From JALZUR01 sp965205365 (GTDB lineage Bacteria > Bdellovibrionota > Bdellovibrionia > Bdellovibrionales > UBA1609), in the NCBI GenBank assembly GCA_965205365.1, contig CBDBGT010000005.1, positions 434,001 to 498,000 of the forward strand: 64,000 nucleotides of DNA, read 5' to 3'. Shown here one piece after another: positions 1 through 8,421 of the stretch. The position numbers and the translations under genes were made by a program. The first letter of the stretch is position 1. Every line of letters starts with the position of its first letter. The notes beneath the pieces were generated by a model. That model had not been told where the DNA came from. It saw only the letters and a program-made list of their open reading frames with translations, and ran no database searches.

Positions 1-455
1 TTAAACCAAAGGTCTTCGCATATAGTGACAAGAATTTTCTTACCATTGAGTGTGAAAAAGTTATTCCTAAGGCTTCCAGAATGAAAATATCTAGATTCAT
101 TAAAAACATCATAGTTTGGCAAAAGGTCTTTGTTAAAATATTTTTTAACAGCACTATTTTGAATAAGTGCAGCAGAATTAAAAAGTTTGTAATCTTCCTC
201 ATTAAGACAGCCAATAAGAGCAGTCATGTTTTTAGGGATTTTTTTTGCAATGGCAGCTAAAGTTTTTTTCTGTGCCATTAAAAATTCTGGACGTTTAAGG
301 AGATCGTTTGGTGAGTAGCCCACTAAAGAAAGCTCAGGAAAGACGATAAAATTTGAGCCAGATTCAAAGGCCTTGTTACAATAATTCACTATAGTTTTAG
401 CGTTTAACTCTAAATTTCCAAGGTGAGAGTTTATTTGTGCTATAGCTATGTTCAT
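1..455 (-). CDS. nadE: NAD+ synthetase, glutamine-hydrolysing, N-terminal part (cut by window edge)
   Basis: The reverse strand encodes 151 residues from an ATG at 455-453 and runs off the start of the window. The translation is a nitrilase-type glutaminase domain, which in this enzyme releases ammonia from glutamine for the ATP-dependent amidation of deamido-NAD in the cytoplasm. The three catalytic positions are visible: Glu41 in FPELSLVGY, Lys109 in NKDLLPNYDVF and Cys146 in TICEDLW. The KDLLPNYDVFxExRYF stretch is typical of glutamine-dependent NAD synthetases and separates it from other nitrilases. The synthetase domain should lie outside the window. The next gene (478-1392) is on the same strand and ends about 20 bases before this start, so the two may be cotranscribed. 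Confidence 0.9.
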   Translation of the reverse strand, partial: MNIAIAQINSHLGNLELNAKTIVNYCNKAFESGSNFIVFPELSLVGYSPNDLLKRPEFLMAQKKTLAAIAKKIPKNMTALIGCLNEEDYKLFNSAALIQNSAVKKYFNKDLLPNYDVFNESRYFHSGSLRNNFFTLNGKKILVTICEDLWF

Positions 456-477
456 AGCTTCTTATGCCTTAAGAGGC

Positions 478-1392
478 TTAATCAGTCCAACCCTTTCGTA
501 TACTATTAATTTGAGACATTGTGAAAAAACCAAAGAACACAATAATGGTTATTATGATTCCCCACTTTATGATGCCAAGGAAAGAAAACTTTATTCCATC
601 ATCCGTTTGAGGATTTTTAAGGGTGTTATTTTTAGATTTTGGAATGGCAAAAGAATCCACAGTGACTTTGTCTTGAATTAAAGAGGGAGGAAGGCTTTTG
701 GCTTGCTTTTTAGGAGGGGCAGAGTTTTTAGCCTCTTTTTCCTTTTCTGATATGAAAAAACTTCCTCCAATACGGTTATTTTTATGAATTCTTCTAATAA
801 CAATGGTTTGTTTATGACTATTTTTAAAGCCATTTATGGAAATCTCATTAGAATCTGCTGAGTCTAAATCACCATTAACTTTAATGGCTTTGGGGCCAGA
901 TGAGCTTTCAAATTGATCTGAACCGTTTAAAGATCCTGTTGAGTTTGAAGGCTTGTAGGGTGTTTTTGGAGAATTTTTATTCCCACTGTTGGGGGCATTT
1001 TTATCCTCACCACTTAAGTCCCTATTTTTATTATTAGAACTTGAGGACGATGACTTAGATGATGATCCACTTTCATTAGCAAAACTCTCTGTAACATTAA
1101 ATTTTATCTTCACAGCCTCGCTACAAAGGCCAAAGGATTTTGTTGGAAATTGACCAACTCGAAGCATACACCCTACAACTGATAAAATATTATTTTGGAT
1201 ATAGCTTTTAAGTGGCCTCCCAATTCCCTTACTTAAGGCCATAACCATTGCAATAGTAAGAACTAGAATGAGCAGATATTCAACCACTCCCTGACCTGTT
1301 TCATTTGAGGTTGAAGTTTTTGAAGTGTTGAGCCGATACAGTCTCTGTATGAGACGAAAGATTGTTATTAGGCAAGAAGAGTTAGTGGTCAT
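478..1392 (-). CDS. Class III signal peptide (Flp/pilin-like) membrane protein with Ser/Asn-rich linker
   Basis: A 304-residue protein of unknown function. Near residue 33 it has GQGVVEYLLIL followed by a hydrophobic stretch. This is the pattern of class III (prepilin-like) signal sequences, in which a GQ..xEY motif precedes the pilin helix. The middle (about 95-165) is low complexity, rich in Ser, Asn, Lys and Gly, and the C-terminus has a second hydrophobic segment (about 270-290) before RKGWTD. This suggests a pseudopilin-like N-terminus with a membrane anchor at the other end. The 5' end overlaps the oppositely oriented TPR gene by a few bases, so both promoters must lie inside the neighbouring coding regions. 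No clear Shine-Dalgarno is seen, and the start is the only ATG before the GQG motif. Confidence 0.7.
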   Translation of the reverse strand: MTTNSSCLITIFRLIQRLYRLNTSKTSTSNETGQGVVEYLLILVLTIAMVMALSKGIGRPLKSYIQNNILSVVGCMLRVGQFPTKSFGLCSEAVKIKFNVTESFANESGSSSKSSSSSSNNKNRDLSGEDKNAPNSGNKNSPKTPYKPSNSTGSLNGSDQFESSSGPKAIKVNGDLDSADSNEISINGFKNSHKQTIVIRRIHKNNRIGGSFFISEKEKEAKNSAPPKKQAKSLPPSLIQDKVTVDSFAIPKSKNNTLKNPQTDDGIKFSFLGIIKWGIIITIIVFFGFFTMSQINSIRKGWTD

Positions 1393-2467
1393 AAGGGCTC
1401 TTCGGAGTATTATTGCAATTGTTGTAGTTTTTTTGTTTTTTAACGCTAAAGCCAGTGTGGATGTGTTAAAAGTTTATAGGGCAAAAGAGTATGAAAAAGT
1501 AATCCATCTCATTGAGGGTAAACTCATTAAGGACAAAAGTGAGCCTACCTATAAGGACTATGTTTTTTTGATCTCTTCATATAAACATTTAGGTGATTTA
1601 GATGGTAGAGTTAAAAGCCTAAGAAAAGCTGTTATGAAATTTCCTAAAAAAGGCGCCTTAAAAAGGGAACTTTCAAATGCTTTAGAGGTGCAATCAAATT
1701 CTTATTCTAATAACAAATCCTATGATGCACGTAAAAAAGGTTTAAAGCTTGAGGCCATTAAAATTCTTAGTGACCTTTATAAAGAGCATCCAAATAAAGA
1801 AAACTTCACAGCCTTAATAAAGTTTTACAATAGAGAGGGTGACTATAATGAGGCCATAGGGTTGTTAGAGCTTTATGGAAGAACTAATTTAAAGGGACGA
1901 ATTTATTATACATACCTTTGTGAGGCTCAGTATAATTTAGAGCTGTATTCAACAGCTGTACAGACTTGTGGAAAACTTATTTCAAACTTTCCAAGTGCAG
2001 AGAAAGGTCATTTTTACTATGGAAAATCCTTAGAAAAGAATGGAGAAGCTGAAGCGGCCTATGAGTTATTTAAAAAAGTATCAGAAAGGTTTCCGGCAAA
2101 TAATGATATTCAATATGAGGTTGGAAAGACTTTAATTTTAAAAGGGAAAACAACAAAGGGTCTTTATCACTTAGAAAAACACCTTAGTATGGATAGGAGC
2201 GATGAAGCCTTAGTTTTAAAAGCTGAAACTTTATTTAGTTTAAAAAAATATGATGAAGCACTGGATGTTTTTATTTCTGCGTGTAAACAGCATAAGGAGC
2301 CAAGAAAGCCACTGCTAAATAAAATGAGGAGTGCATTAAAAAGTCTTGATTTTTTTCCAGACTATAAAATTAAATATAAACGTGAGATACAAAAATGTAA
2401 ATATGTTTATAGACCGTATAAAAAAGCGTTTAAAAATTTTTTAAGCGAGGGCTATACTAAAAATTAA
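1385..2467 (+). CDS. Exported TPR-repeat protein
   Basis: I chose the GTG at 1385. The reading frame is open further upstream (ATG at 1349 or TTG at 1325), but from 1385 the product begins with a good signal peptide: VVIRALR, then a hydrophobic run ending NAKA before SVDVLK. This gives about 360 residues. The rest is helical with repeated TPR-like pairs (Tyr/Ala/Gly spacing, for example around AEAAYELFKKVSERFP and KKYDEALDVFISACK), so it is probably a periplasmic or surface-associated scaffold. It is divergent from the class III signal peptide gene with overlapping 5' ends, which suggests shared function or control. The exact role is unknown. The stop overlaps that of the convergent gene at 2464-2856 by four bases. 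Confidence 0.7.
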   Translation: MVIRALRSIIAIVVVFLFFNAKASVDVLKVYRAKEYEKVIHLIEGKLIKDKSEPTYKDYVFLISSYKHLGDLDGRVKSLRKAVMKFPKKGALKRELSNALEVQSNSYSNNKSYDARKKGLKLEAIKILSDLYKEHPNKENFTALIKFYNREGDYNEAIGLLELYGRTNLKGRIYYTYLCEAQYNLELYSTAVQTCGKLISNFPSAEKGHFYYGKSLEKNGEAEAAYELFKKVSERFPANNDIQYEVGKTLILKGKTTKGLYHLEKHLSMDRSDEALVLKAETLFSLKKYDEALDVFISACKQHKEPRKPLLNKMRSALKSLDFFPDYKIKYKREIQKCKYVYRPYKKAFKNFLSEGYTKN

Positions 2468-2856
2468 CTGCTTAAGCTTAGGTAGTTTTTTAGTTTTTTC
2501 GGTATTAAAATAGTTTTTTCTTCATCAGTCCAGATCCAGAAATGAGACACTGAGAGATCAAATATTTTAACATCTTTGTGCAGCACGTTGTTAAGGTAAA
2601 GGCAGAAATCTTTAAAATTCTTTAATTGCGAAATCACAATATGATCACTAAGGGTGGGAGGGAATTGACCTAAAAAGTATTTGAAAAAGTCAGGGTGTAG
2701 GTCAATACCTTCATGTGAATTTTCATATAAGCCTAAGACTTGTTTTTCAGATTTAAATTTAAAATAACGCCACTCTCCTTCTGGCAAAGAGGATTCAAGT
2801 TTTGAGGCTTTTTTAAAGAAATCTACGGAATTTTGTCTTAAAATAATAAGTTTCAT
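2464..2856 (-). CDS. Conserved-looking hypothetical protein, 130 aa
   Basis: An ORF of 130 residues, MKLIILRQNSVDFF... ending NYLSLSS. The composition is that of a soluble cytoplasmic protein, with several aromatic residues (WRYFKF, HFWIWTDEE) and no signal peptide or membrane segment. I do not recognise the family. It converges with the TPR gene, sharing four bases at the stops. No strong Shine-Dalgarno precedes the ATG, which lowers confidence, but codon use matches the neighbours and no other gene fits here. Confidence 0.5.
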   Translation of the reverse strand: MKLIILRQNSVDFFKKASKLESSLPEGEWRYFKFKSEKQVLGLYENSHEGIDLHPDFFKYFLGQFPPTLSDHIVISQLKNFKDFCLYLNNVLHKDVKIFDLSVSHFWIWTDEEKTILIPKKLKNYLSLSS

Positions 2857-2996
2857 AAACTAGTATTTAAATAAACTATGGTAAAAAGCAACTATTTAGG
2901 TCACCTGAAAGTATCTAGTTTTCCTATATTTTTTCAATATTAAGCAAAATAGCATCTGTATTACTCAATATTGAGTCATTAGCATTGGAGTGATGA

Positions 2997-3248
2997 GTGA
3001 GTAGAATAAAAAATCCATTTATTCATGGAGCAATTGTAAAAGGGAGCCAGTATTGCTTAAGAAAGGATGTTGAGGCTAGAATTATAACAAAAATTAAAAA
3101 TAGCCATAAACTCGTTTTAATTGAAGACAGGGGAATAGGTAAAACTTTTATTGCCCATTATGTCGTAGATAAAGAAAAAAGTTTTCCATAAATTAGACAT
3201 AGATATTTTATACATTGGTAAGCTGCAATTAAGTGTAAGATTTTGAAA
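2997..3248 (+). pseudogene. Remnant of a P-loop (archaeal-type AAA) ATPase, N-terminal part only
   Basis: A GTG start with GGAG six bases upstream opens a 64-codon frame: NPFIHGAIVKGSQYCLRKDVEARI followed by a Walker A-like DRGIGKTF. The order (NPF, G.IV.G..F..R..E, then GKT) is that of the archaeal-type ATPase family. The first Gly of the P-loop is replaced by Glu. The frame stops at 3191, but one base on, the family pattern continues (KLDIDILYIGKLQLS) until a TGA near 3248. The gene has therefore been frameshifted and has lost its C-terminal two thirds. It is probably inactive. An alternative is a short real peptide, which I consider unlikely. Confidence 0.5.
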
Positions 3249-3278
3249 AATTTTTTATGTCCCTTTGCTCTTTAAAGT

Positions 3279-3503
3279 TTAAATCACAGAGTTAAGGTTT
3301 TCATTTCCAGCAACACTGCTAAAAGCTAATGTGGTTTTTTTTATAGGTATGTAAGTGAGAGTTAAAACTCCATAAATATTTAGATTGCCATTGTTCAAAT
3401 GAGAAATTAGATCTTTGTTGGGGTTTAAAATTTGTAGCTTTAAAAGGTTTACTTGCTGTGCACTGAATTTGTGCTCAATGGAGAGTATGAATTTATTAGC
3501 CAT
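3279..3503 (-). CDS. Small hypothetical protein, 74 aa
   Basis: A short reverse-strand ORF beginning MANKFILSIEHKFSAQQ. There is no recognised domain, signal peptide or clear ribosome binding site. It lies between the ATPase remnant and the divergent lipoprotein gene. It could be a real small protein or chance; the only support is an ATG start and a plausible composition. Confidence 0.3.
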   Translation of the reverse strand: MANKFILSIEHKFSAQQVNLLKLQILNPNKDLISHLNNGNLNIYGVLTLTYIPIKKTTLAFSSVAGNENLNSVI

Positions 3504-3590
3504 TTTTTTAGCCTATTGTATTTTTATAAGATTAGTGGGAGTCTTAACTTAAAATAGCATATAAGTGTAAGGTTTAATAAGGGGTTTTAA

Positions 3591-4055
3591 TTGAGGAGAT
3601 GTAGGGATTTAATTTTAGGCTTGGCGGTGCTTATTTTTTTATTTGGATGTTTGCCAAAAAAAAATGCTATTAAAGACCCTAGTAAGATTAAGGTTTTAAA
3701 TGGAGATATGGTTTTTTCAGTAGAAGAACTTAAAACTGATCCAGGGAAAAGAGTTTCTTTTAATTTATTTAACGGTTTAAAGAAAGAAAAACTAAGGTTT
3801 TACCTTCTTAAAAGTGGTGAAGACCCTATACTGGTTCAACATATTAAGGTTCAGCAGGGGCAGGTTCCTAGGGAGTATTTTCTTTTTGAATCTAAGGACA
3901 TTAAGCCCAATACAAGCTTAGAGGTTTCCTTTAACGCACCAGTTAAAGAAGGTGTTTATGCATATGTGGGAGTTTCAAACTTTCCTAGAGAAACTATGGT
4001 TGGTAGGTTGATAGTTGAAAAAAAAGAACAAAATAAGGACAAGGAGTTAGACTAA
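3591..4055 (+). CDS. Lipoprotein, possible cupredoxin-like fold, cotranscribed with symporter
   Basis: TTG start; 154 residues. The N-terminus is a lipoprotein signal: RRCRDLILGLAVLIFLFGC with the lipidated Cys at position 20. The mature part is beta-rich (alternating hydrophobics, PGKRVSFNLFNG, REYFLFESKDI, VYAYVGVSNFP), which resembles an azurin-like or immunoglobulin-like sandwich. No metal-binding set of His/Cys/Met is obvious, so a copper role is not supported. The stop is one base before the ATG of the symporter gene, so the two are surely cotranscribed, and a role as an accessory to transport or to the envelope is possible. The tail is rich in Lys, Glu and Asp. Confidence 0.65.
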   Translation: MRRCRDLILGLAVLIFLFGCLPKKNAIKDPSKIKVLNGDMVFSVEELKTDPGKRVSFNLFNGLKKEKLRFYLLKSGEDPILVQHIKVQQGQVPREYFLFESKDIKPNTSLEVSFNAPVKEGVYAYVGVSNFPRETMVGRLIVEKKEQNKDKELD

Positions 4056-4056
4056 T

Positions 4057-5310
4057 ATGGATTCAGAAAAAAATCTTCAAGGAGAGAAAAAAAATAAGTG
4101 GTATAAAGAGCTTCATTGGCAGATTGCAGTTGGAATGCTTTTGGGCGTACTTGTGGGGGTTTTGTTTAAAGACAGTCAAATAGCATCAAATATCATGCTT
4201 CCCACAGTTGATTTAGGGGGGAAGATTTTTTTAAGGCTTTTAAAAATGGTGGTGCTGCCTCTTGTAATTGCCTCACTTCTTTTAGGAGTTTTAGGGGTTG
4301 GAAGTTCTAAAGACCTTTCTCGAATTGGAAGCAAAACTTTAATCTACTATATTTTTACAAGTATAATTGCCATTACAGTGGGTTTGATTTTTGTAAATTT
4401 AATTTCTCCAGGGACAAAGGTAGATTTGGATTTAGGAGGCATGGCAACAAAAACCATTTCTACACCAAGTTCGTTGTCAGAAATTTTTATACGTATGGTT
4501 CCAGAAAACCCAATTGGCTCCATGGCAGCTGTTCCTTTTGATATGCTGGGTGTTTTGTTTTTTACTATTCTGTTTGGAGTTTTTGCTCTTCAAGTTGTTC
4601 CGGAAAAAAGAAGACCAATGGTTGATTTTGCAGATTCGTTAAATGAAATCATGCTTAAAATGGTTCATGGAGTTTTAACAGTTGCTCCAATAGGGGTGTT
4701 TTGTTTAGTAGCAAAGCTCATTTTAGAGGTTGGCGTTCAGGTGTTTGGCTCTCTTGCTTGGTATTTAGTGACTGTAATGCTTGCTTTAGGAGTTCATTTT
4801 TTTGTAGTTGTTCCACTTTTGTATTTTTTATTAAGAAAAGAGAATCCTATTAAGTATATGCGGCAAATGTCTCCAGCTTTACTCACAGCGTTTTCATCTG
4901 CCTCAAGTGCAGCAACATTGTCTCTTACAATGAAGTGTTCGCAAAAGAATAAAAAGGTTTCACCAAAGGTTTCAAGTATTGTCTTGCCACTAGGGGCCAC
5001 TATCAATATGGATGGTACAGCCTTATATGAAGGTGTTGCAGTTTTATTTATAGCCCAGGTGATGAATGTTGATTTGTCATTTTTTCAACAGTTTTTAGTA
5101 CTGATCACAGCGCTATTAGCTTCAGTGGGGGCGGCAGGAATTCCCCATGCAGGGCTTGCTATGATGGTAGTGATTTTAGAAACAGTGGGCTTACCATTAG
5201 AGGCTACGGGTTTGATCCTGGCTGTAGATAGAGTTGTAGATATGGGAAGAACAGCAGTAAACGTATGGTCTGACTCTGTTGGAGCTGCAATTGTTGAAAA
5301 AATGACCTAG
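4057..5310 (+). CDS. Sodium/proton:dicarboxylate (glutamate-aspartate) symporter, DAACS family
   Basis: A 417-residue inner-membrane transporter, close to the usual family length. The transport core is complete: the Ser-rich hairpin HP1 (SSASSAATLSLTMKC, about 275-290), the TM7 motif GATINMDGTALYEG, the HP2 hairpin GAAGIPHAGLAM, and the TM8 motif DRVVDMGRTAVNVWSD, in which Asp, Arg, Thr and Asn bind substrate and cations. The residue before the last Asp is Ser (WSD) where glycine is usual (TGD). It imports acidic amino acids or C4 dicarboxylates; the exact substrate (gltP, gltT or dctA type) cannot be read from sequence. It is the second gene of a two-gene unit with the lipoprotein, and a weak hairpin terminator follows. 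Confidence 0.9.
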   Translation: MDSEKNLQGEKKNKWYKELHWQIAVGMLLGVLVGVLFKDSQIASNIMLPTVDLGGKIFLRLLKMVVLPLVIASLLLGVLGVGSSKDLSRIGSKTLIYYIFTSIIAITVGLIFVNLISPGTKVDLDLGGMATKTISTPSSLSEIFIRMVPENPIGSMAAVPFDMLGVLFFTILFGVFALQVVPEKRRPMVDFADSLNEIMLKMVHGVLTVAPIGVFCLVAKLILEVGVQVFGSLAWYLVTVMLALGVHFFVVVPLLYFLLRKENPIKYMRQMSPALLTAFSSASSAATLSLTMKCSQKNKKVSPKVSSIVLPLGATINMDGTALYEGVAVLFIAQVMNVDLSFFQQFLVLITALLASVGAAGIPHAGLAMMVVILETVGLPLEATGLILAVDRVVDMGRTAVNVWSDSVGAAIVEKMT

Positions 5311-5323
5311 CAAATGGGTTTTT

Positions 5324-5343
5324 AGGTGGCTTTACCACTTTTT
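5324..5343 (+). terminator. Weak intrinsic terminator after the symporter gene
   Basis: A short hairpin, AGGTGG then loop CTTTA then CCACTT, continues into a run of T. It lies 14 bases after the symporter stop. The stem is short (one mismatch), so efficiency is uncertain. Confidence 0.4.
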
Positions 5344-5561
5344 CTAGCTATGTAGGTTTTATAGGGAGTCAGGTGTTTACACTTTCACGGCAGTTATATA
5401 TTTTCTTTTCAGTAATGTATTAGGTTTTTTTTGTTATCTAGTAGGTATAAAGTTCATTAAAACTGTAAAATATTTCACTCTAATGAAAATATTTTTATTT
5501 TAGATGACAAGAATTGCTATTTTTTAAAATCTAGGGTAAGACTCCTTTGGGTGAGGATAAT

Positions 5562-5975
5562 ATGGACGTTACACAAATTCAAACTGAAGATACTGTAGAG
5601 ACAGCTTCTCAGGAAGTAGACTTGGATGAAATAGAAAATATACTGGACTTAAAAGAGGTTGAGTATCCCCAGTTTACATTGGCTAAGAATAAGGCCAGAT
5701 TTTTGAGAATGCTTACGTGGTATAAAAATAAAAGAGAATGGCTTGATGTTGCTCCCATGAGTGGTGTCAATAGGCTGTTTAAACACCAGACTAAAGAGCT
5801 TGAAGGTATTAGAGCTAATAAGCTTGATTATGAAATGGAGCTTCAGGCTGGAACGTTAACCCCTAGCCAAAGATCCTATAAGAAAGATGAGCTTAAAATG
5901 TGTAAGGTTCAGGAGAAAATGGCTGTTCAGCTCATTACTAAAATGCAGATTAAGATTAAATCAGGGAGAAGGTAG
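5562..5975 (+). CDS. Hypothetical charged helical protein, 137 aa
   Basis: I chose the ATG at 5562 because GAGG lies five bases upstream; an upstream in-frame TTG at 5547 has no such site. The product starts with an acidic tail (Asp/Glu-rich to about residue 35), then a basic helical region with LRMLTWYKNKREWLDV and a Lys/Glu-rich C-terminus ending IKSGRR. There is no signal peptide or membrane segment. I do not recognise the family. It stands alone, with its own A+T-rich promoter region (5344-5561) and a good hairpin terminator downstream, so it looks like a real monocistronic gene. Confidence 0.6.
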   Translation: MDVTQIQTEDTVETASQEVDLDEIENILDLKEVEYPQFTLAKNKARFLRMLTWYKNKREWLDVAPMSGVNRLFKHQTKELEGIRANKLDYEMELQAGTLTPSQRSYKKDELKMCKVQEKMAVQLITKMQIKIKSGRR

Positions 5976-5989
5976 AACTAAGTCTATGA

Positions 5990-6013
5990 AAAACTCTTTT
6001 TGGAGAGAGTTTT
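5990..6013 (+). terminator. Intrinsic terminator-like hairpin
   Basis: A perfect 8-bp stem AAAACTCT / AGAGTTTT with an 8-base loop, beginning about 15 bases after the preceding stop. The descending arm ends in four T residues. Confidence 0.6.
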
Positions 6014-6031
6014 AAGGCTATTTTGTTGCCG

Positions 6032-6166
6032 ATATGTTGCAAATATGTTGCAAAATAAGCTATTTCACTCATATTTTAGGCCTTAGAACCATTTTAGCAA
6101 GTTGAAAACTTAAAAAAACTTATCTTAATTTATTTCTGAACCGATATAAAATATGTTCAACATATT
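6032..6166 (+). promoter_or_regulatory. Operator-like repeats upstream of the Fis-like gene
   Basis: Two adjacent copies of ATATGTTGCA at 6032-6041 and 6043-6052 (11-base spacing) are followed, 100 bases on, by a perfect 17-bp palindrome AATATGTT-C-AACATATT at 6150-6166. The palindrome is about 25 bases before the start codon of the Fis-like regulator. All sites share the core ATATGTT. The arrangement (tandem distal half-sites plus a palindrome at the start of the gene) suggests autoregulation, but the binding protein is unknown. Confidence 0.45.
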
Positions 6167-6190
6167 AAACTGTGTGGGGGAGATATTTAA

Positions 6191-6583
6191 ATGTCCAGAT
6201 CAAAAGTACTCGTTATTTCTGACGATCAAGAGGTGATACAGAAGGCAAGAAATTTTGCATATAGTATGGGTGTTAATTTAGAAATTTATTCTATTTTTCA
6301 ATGGAAGGAAAAAGAAAGAAAAAAGGCTTTTGATTCTTCAGTGCAAATGCTTAGCTCCAATGGTTCGAAAAACATTATACCTTTTCCAAAGACTCAAGGG
6401 AAAGGCTCCGTGCAAACTATGAACGAGTTAGAGGGCATAGCCATTGTAAATGCCATACATCAATACGAGGGGAATTTAACTGAGGCAGCAAGAGCTTTAG
6501 GTATTGGAAGAGCTACTTTATATAGGAAGGTTAAGCAGTATAATATTGATATTTCTGTGGTTAGAAGAAAGAGAGCGGCATAA
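6191..6583 (+). CDS. Small Fis-type DNA-binding protein
   Basis: A 130-residue protein whose last 55 residues form a Fis/NtrC-type HTH: MNELEGIAIVNAIHQYEG then LTEAARALGIGRATLYRKVKQY. The N-terminus (KVLVISDDQEVIQKARNFAYSMG) resembles the first strand and helix of a response-regulator receiver domain. It lacks the later receiver motifs and there is no AAA+ domain, so it looks like an NtrC-family protein reduced to both ends. It probably binds DNA as a dimer. A GGGGGAG run stands upstream of the ATG. Target genes are unknown; the repeated ATATGTT sites in front of the gene could be its own operator. Confidence 0.75.
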   Translation: MSRSKVLVISDDQEVIQKARNFAYSMGVNLEIYSIFQWKEKERKKAFDSSVQMLSSNGSKNIIPFPKTQGKGSVQTMNELEGIAIVNAIHQYEGNLTEAARALGIGRATLYRKVKQYNIDISVVRRKRAA

Positions 6584-6649
6584 AGGTTTAGTATATTATG
6601 AAAAAACACTTAAAAAGCTTGTAGTTAAATCTATGGAGGTTTTTTTTCT

Positions 6650-7800
6650 ATGAAACTCTACGTGCTTTGGATGCTCTTAGTTGCTTTAGTTTTTTTTTTA
6701 TTCAAAGAGACAAAGGTCTTAAGGCTGGTCACATAAAAATGTGTGAAAGAATTAAAGAAGATTTTGTAGTGAAAATTAATGATGATGAGCTTAAGGAGTG
6801 TAAGAGTATTTATAGTAGATCAAGCTCTTTTAAGACATGGAAGACCAATACAAACTCATGGTTTAAAAGGTGGCGATGGTCACATTTAGCGGTCTATAGT
6901 CCCCTGGAATCAAATGAAATTTGGAATTCTAAAGTAGAACATATAGGTGTTAAACTTAAATATTTTAAAGGTAAATATCTTGTATATCGAGCTCATCCAG
7001 ATTCAGTTTTTAAAAGAGGCGATGTTTTTATTAAAGTAAATAGAGAAAAAAATCTTTCCCATCATCGTATTTTATACTCTGGTGGAGACTATGTAATAGA
7101 GCGCAAAGGGAAAGTGAAAAGTTTTAAAGTAAAAGTTCAAAAGTACACATGGAATGATAAGGTTAAGGTTGTGGGCAATATTATTAGAGTTTTGTCTTTT
7201 CGGGGAGAATTTTTTGACAATAAGGCCATTTTAGATGTGATGAATAGAGCAAGTAAAATTAAAGATGATAAGATATATATTGATCTTAGGGATAATTATG
7301 GTGGAAATATTGCAGCAGGTTTAAGGTTTTTATCAATGTTTTTGTGTAAAGAAACAGTAGTAGGAGAGTTTACCATTCCAAGTAAAAAAGGGCTTGGGAG
7401 ATCGGATTATCCATTGTCAGTAAAACAGTCTGTTCAAGTTGCTCACCTTAAAAAGCACGGGAAAGTTTTTTTAAGAGTTCCTAAAACAAACTATTGTATA
7501 AGTAAAAAAATCTTTGTACTGGTAAACTCTTTAACTTCTTCTACTGCAGAACTTGTTGCCCAAGCATTTATAGATACCAATAGAGGAAGAGTAATAGGAG
7601 AGAAGACTTCAGGTAAGATGGTGCTTTCAAGTTGGGAGCAAGTGTCTAATTTTCCAAAGGGGTTTTATTTTTCATATCCTTATGCTCTTTACAAAAGTCT
7701 ATCTGGTGCTTACATAGAAGAAAAAGGTGTTTTCCCAGATATATACAAAACCTATTCCTTTGATTTAGAGAGAATGGGTAAGGATAGCTTTATAAATTAA
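6650..7800 (+). CDS. S41-family (C-terminal processing type) serine peptidase; signal peptide and body in different frames
   Basis: The peptidase body is open from 6667, but the natural start is the ATG at 6650, ten bases after GGAGG. That frame gives MKLYVLWMLLVALVFF, a typical signal peptide, then runs into a T10 tract (6690-6699) and stops at a TAA soon after. The peptidase continues in the -1 frame. The body has DLRDNYGGN, the nucleophile region NSLTSSTAEL (Ser aligned with that of tail-specific proteases) and GEKTSGK with the catalytic Lys. A PDZ-like stretch is not obvious. The protein would act in the periplasm. Either a T was lost (mutation or sequencing error), or slippage on the T tract restores the protein in part of the transcripts. 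Confidence 0.7.
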
Positions 7801-7965
7801 ACTTATATTACGCCAATTAAAAAAAATAATTTCCTAAATTTAAGCCTAAGAATGAGTGCATTTTGGATATTTTTATCTTAATCACAGAATGTATTTTAAG
7901 GTCAGAATAAGATTCAACAATGTGGTCATAGTTTTTAAAGTTTGTATTTGATAACTTAATTTTTC

Positions 7966-8386
7966 TAAGTGTATGCTGGAAGCTTTTATCAATTTGAACC
8001 TACGAGGTCAGGAGACATAGCCAAAGAGCTTGTGGGCGAATGTAAGGCCTGAGGGTGGTTTACACAAGGCTATAAGTTACTCTATGAAGCATTGGGATGG
8101 GCTTACAGAGTTTTTAAAAGATCCTAAAATTCCGCTTACAAACAATGATGCTGAAAGGGCTATGAGGCAAAGTGTTATGGGAAGGAAAAACTTTTATGGA
8201 TCACGCTCTATTAATGGTGGAGATTTAGCATCAATTATGCACACCATTGTAGAGTCTTGTAAAAAAGTGGAGCTTGACCCTAAAGCTTATATTTTAATGG
8301 CCGTGAAGATGAAGGCTAAAGACAAAACCATAAAAGCTCCCACTCCACTAAGTAGATTAGAAACACAACCACTGCCTAGGAAATAG
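7966..8386 (+). pseudogene. IS66-family transposase remnant with internal deletion
   Basis: Two pieces of an IS66 TnpC transposase in different frames. The first (about 7984-8052) reads FYQFEPTRSGDIAKELVGE, the segment that precedes the second catalytic Asp in IS66. The second (8030-8386) is the C-terminal part, with LTNNDAERAMRQSVMGRK and FYGSRSINGGDLAS, containing the final catalytic Glu region. The middle is deleted. No intact element ends are seen. This IS66 type differs from the one at 18833-19507. Confidence 0.75.
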
Positions 8387-8421
8387 TTAAGGCAGTTAGG
8401 CTTTCTAAAGAATTAAATAGT

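Noticed and set aside
448..681. Forward ORF of 77 codons near the window start
   Set aside because: Antisense to the end of the class III signal peptide gene.
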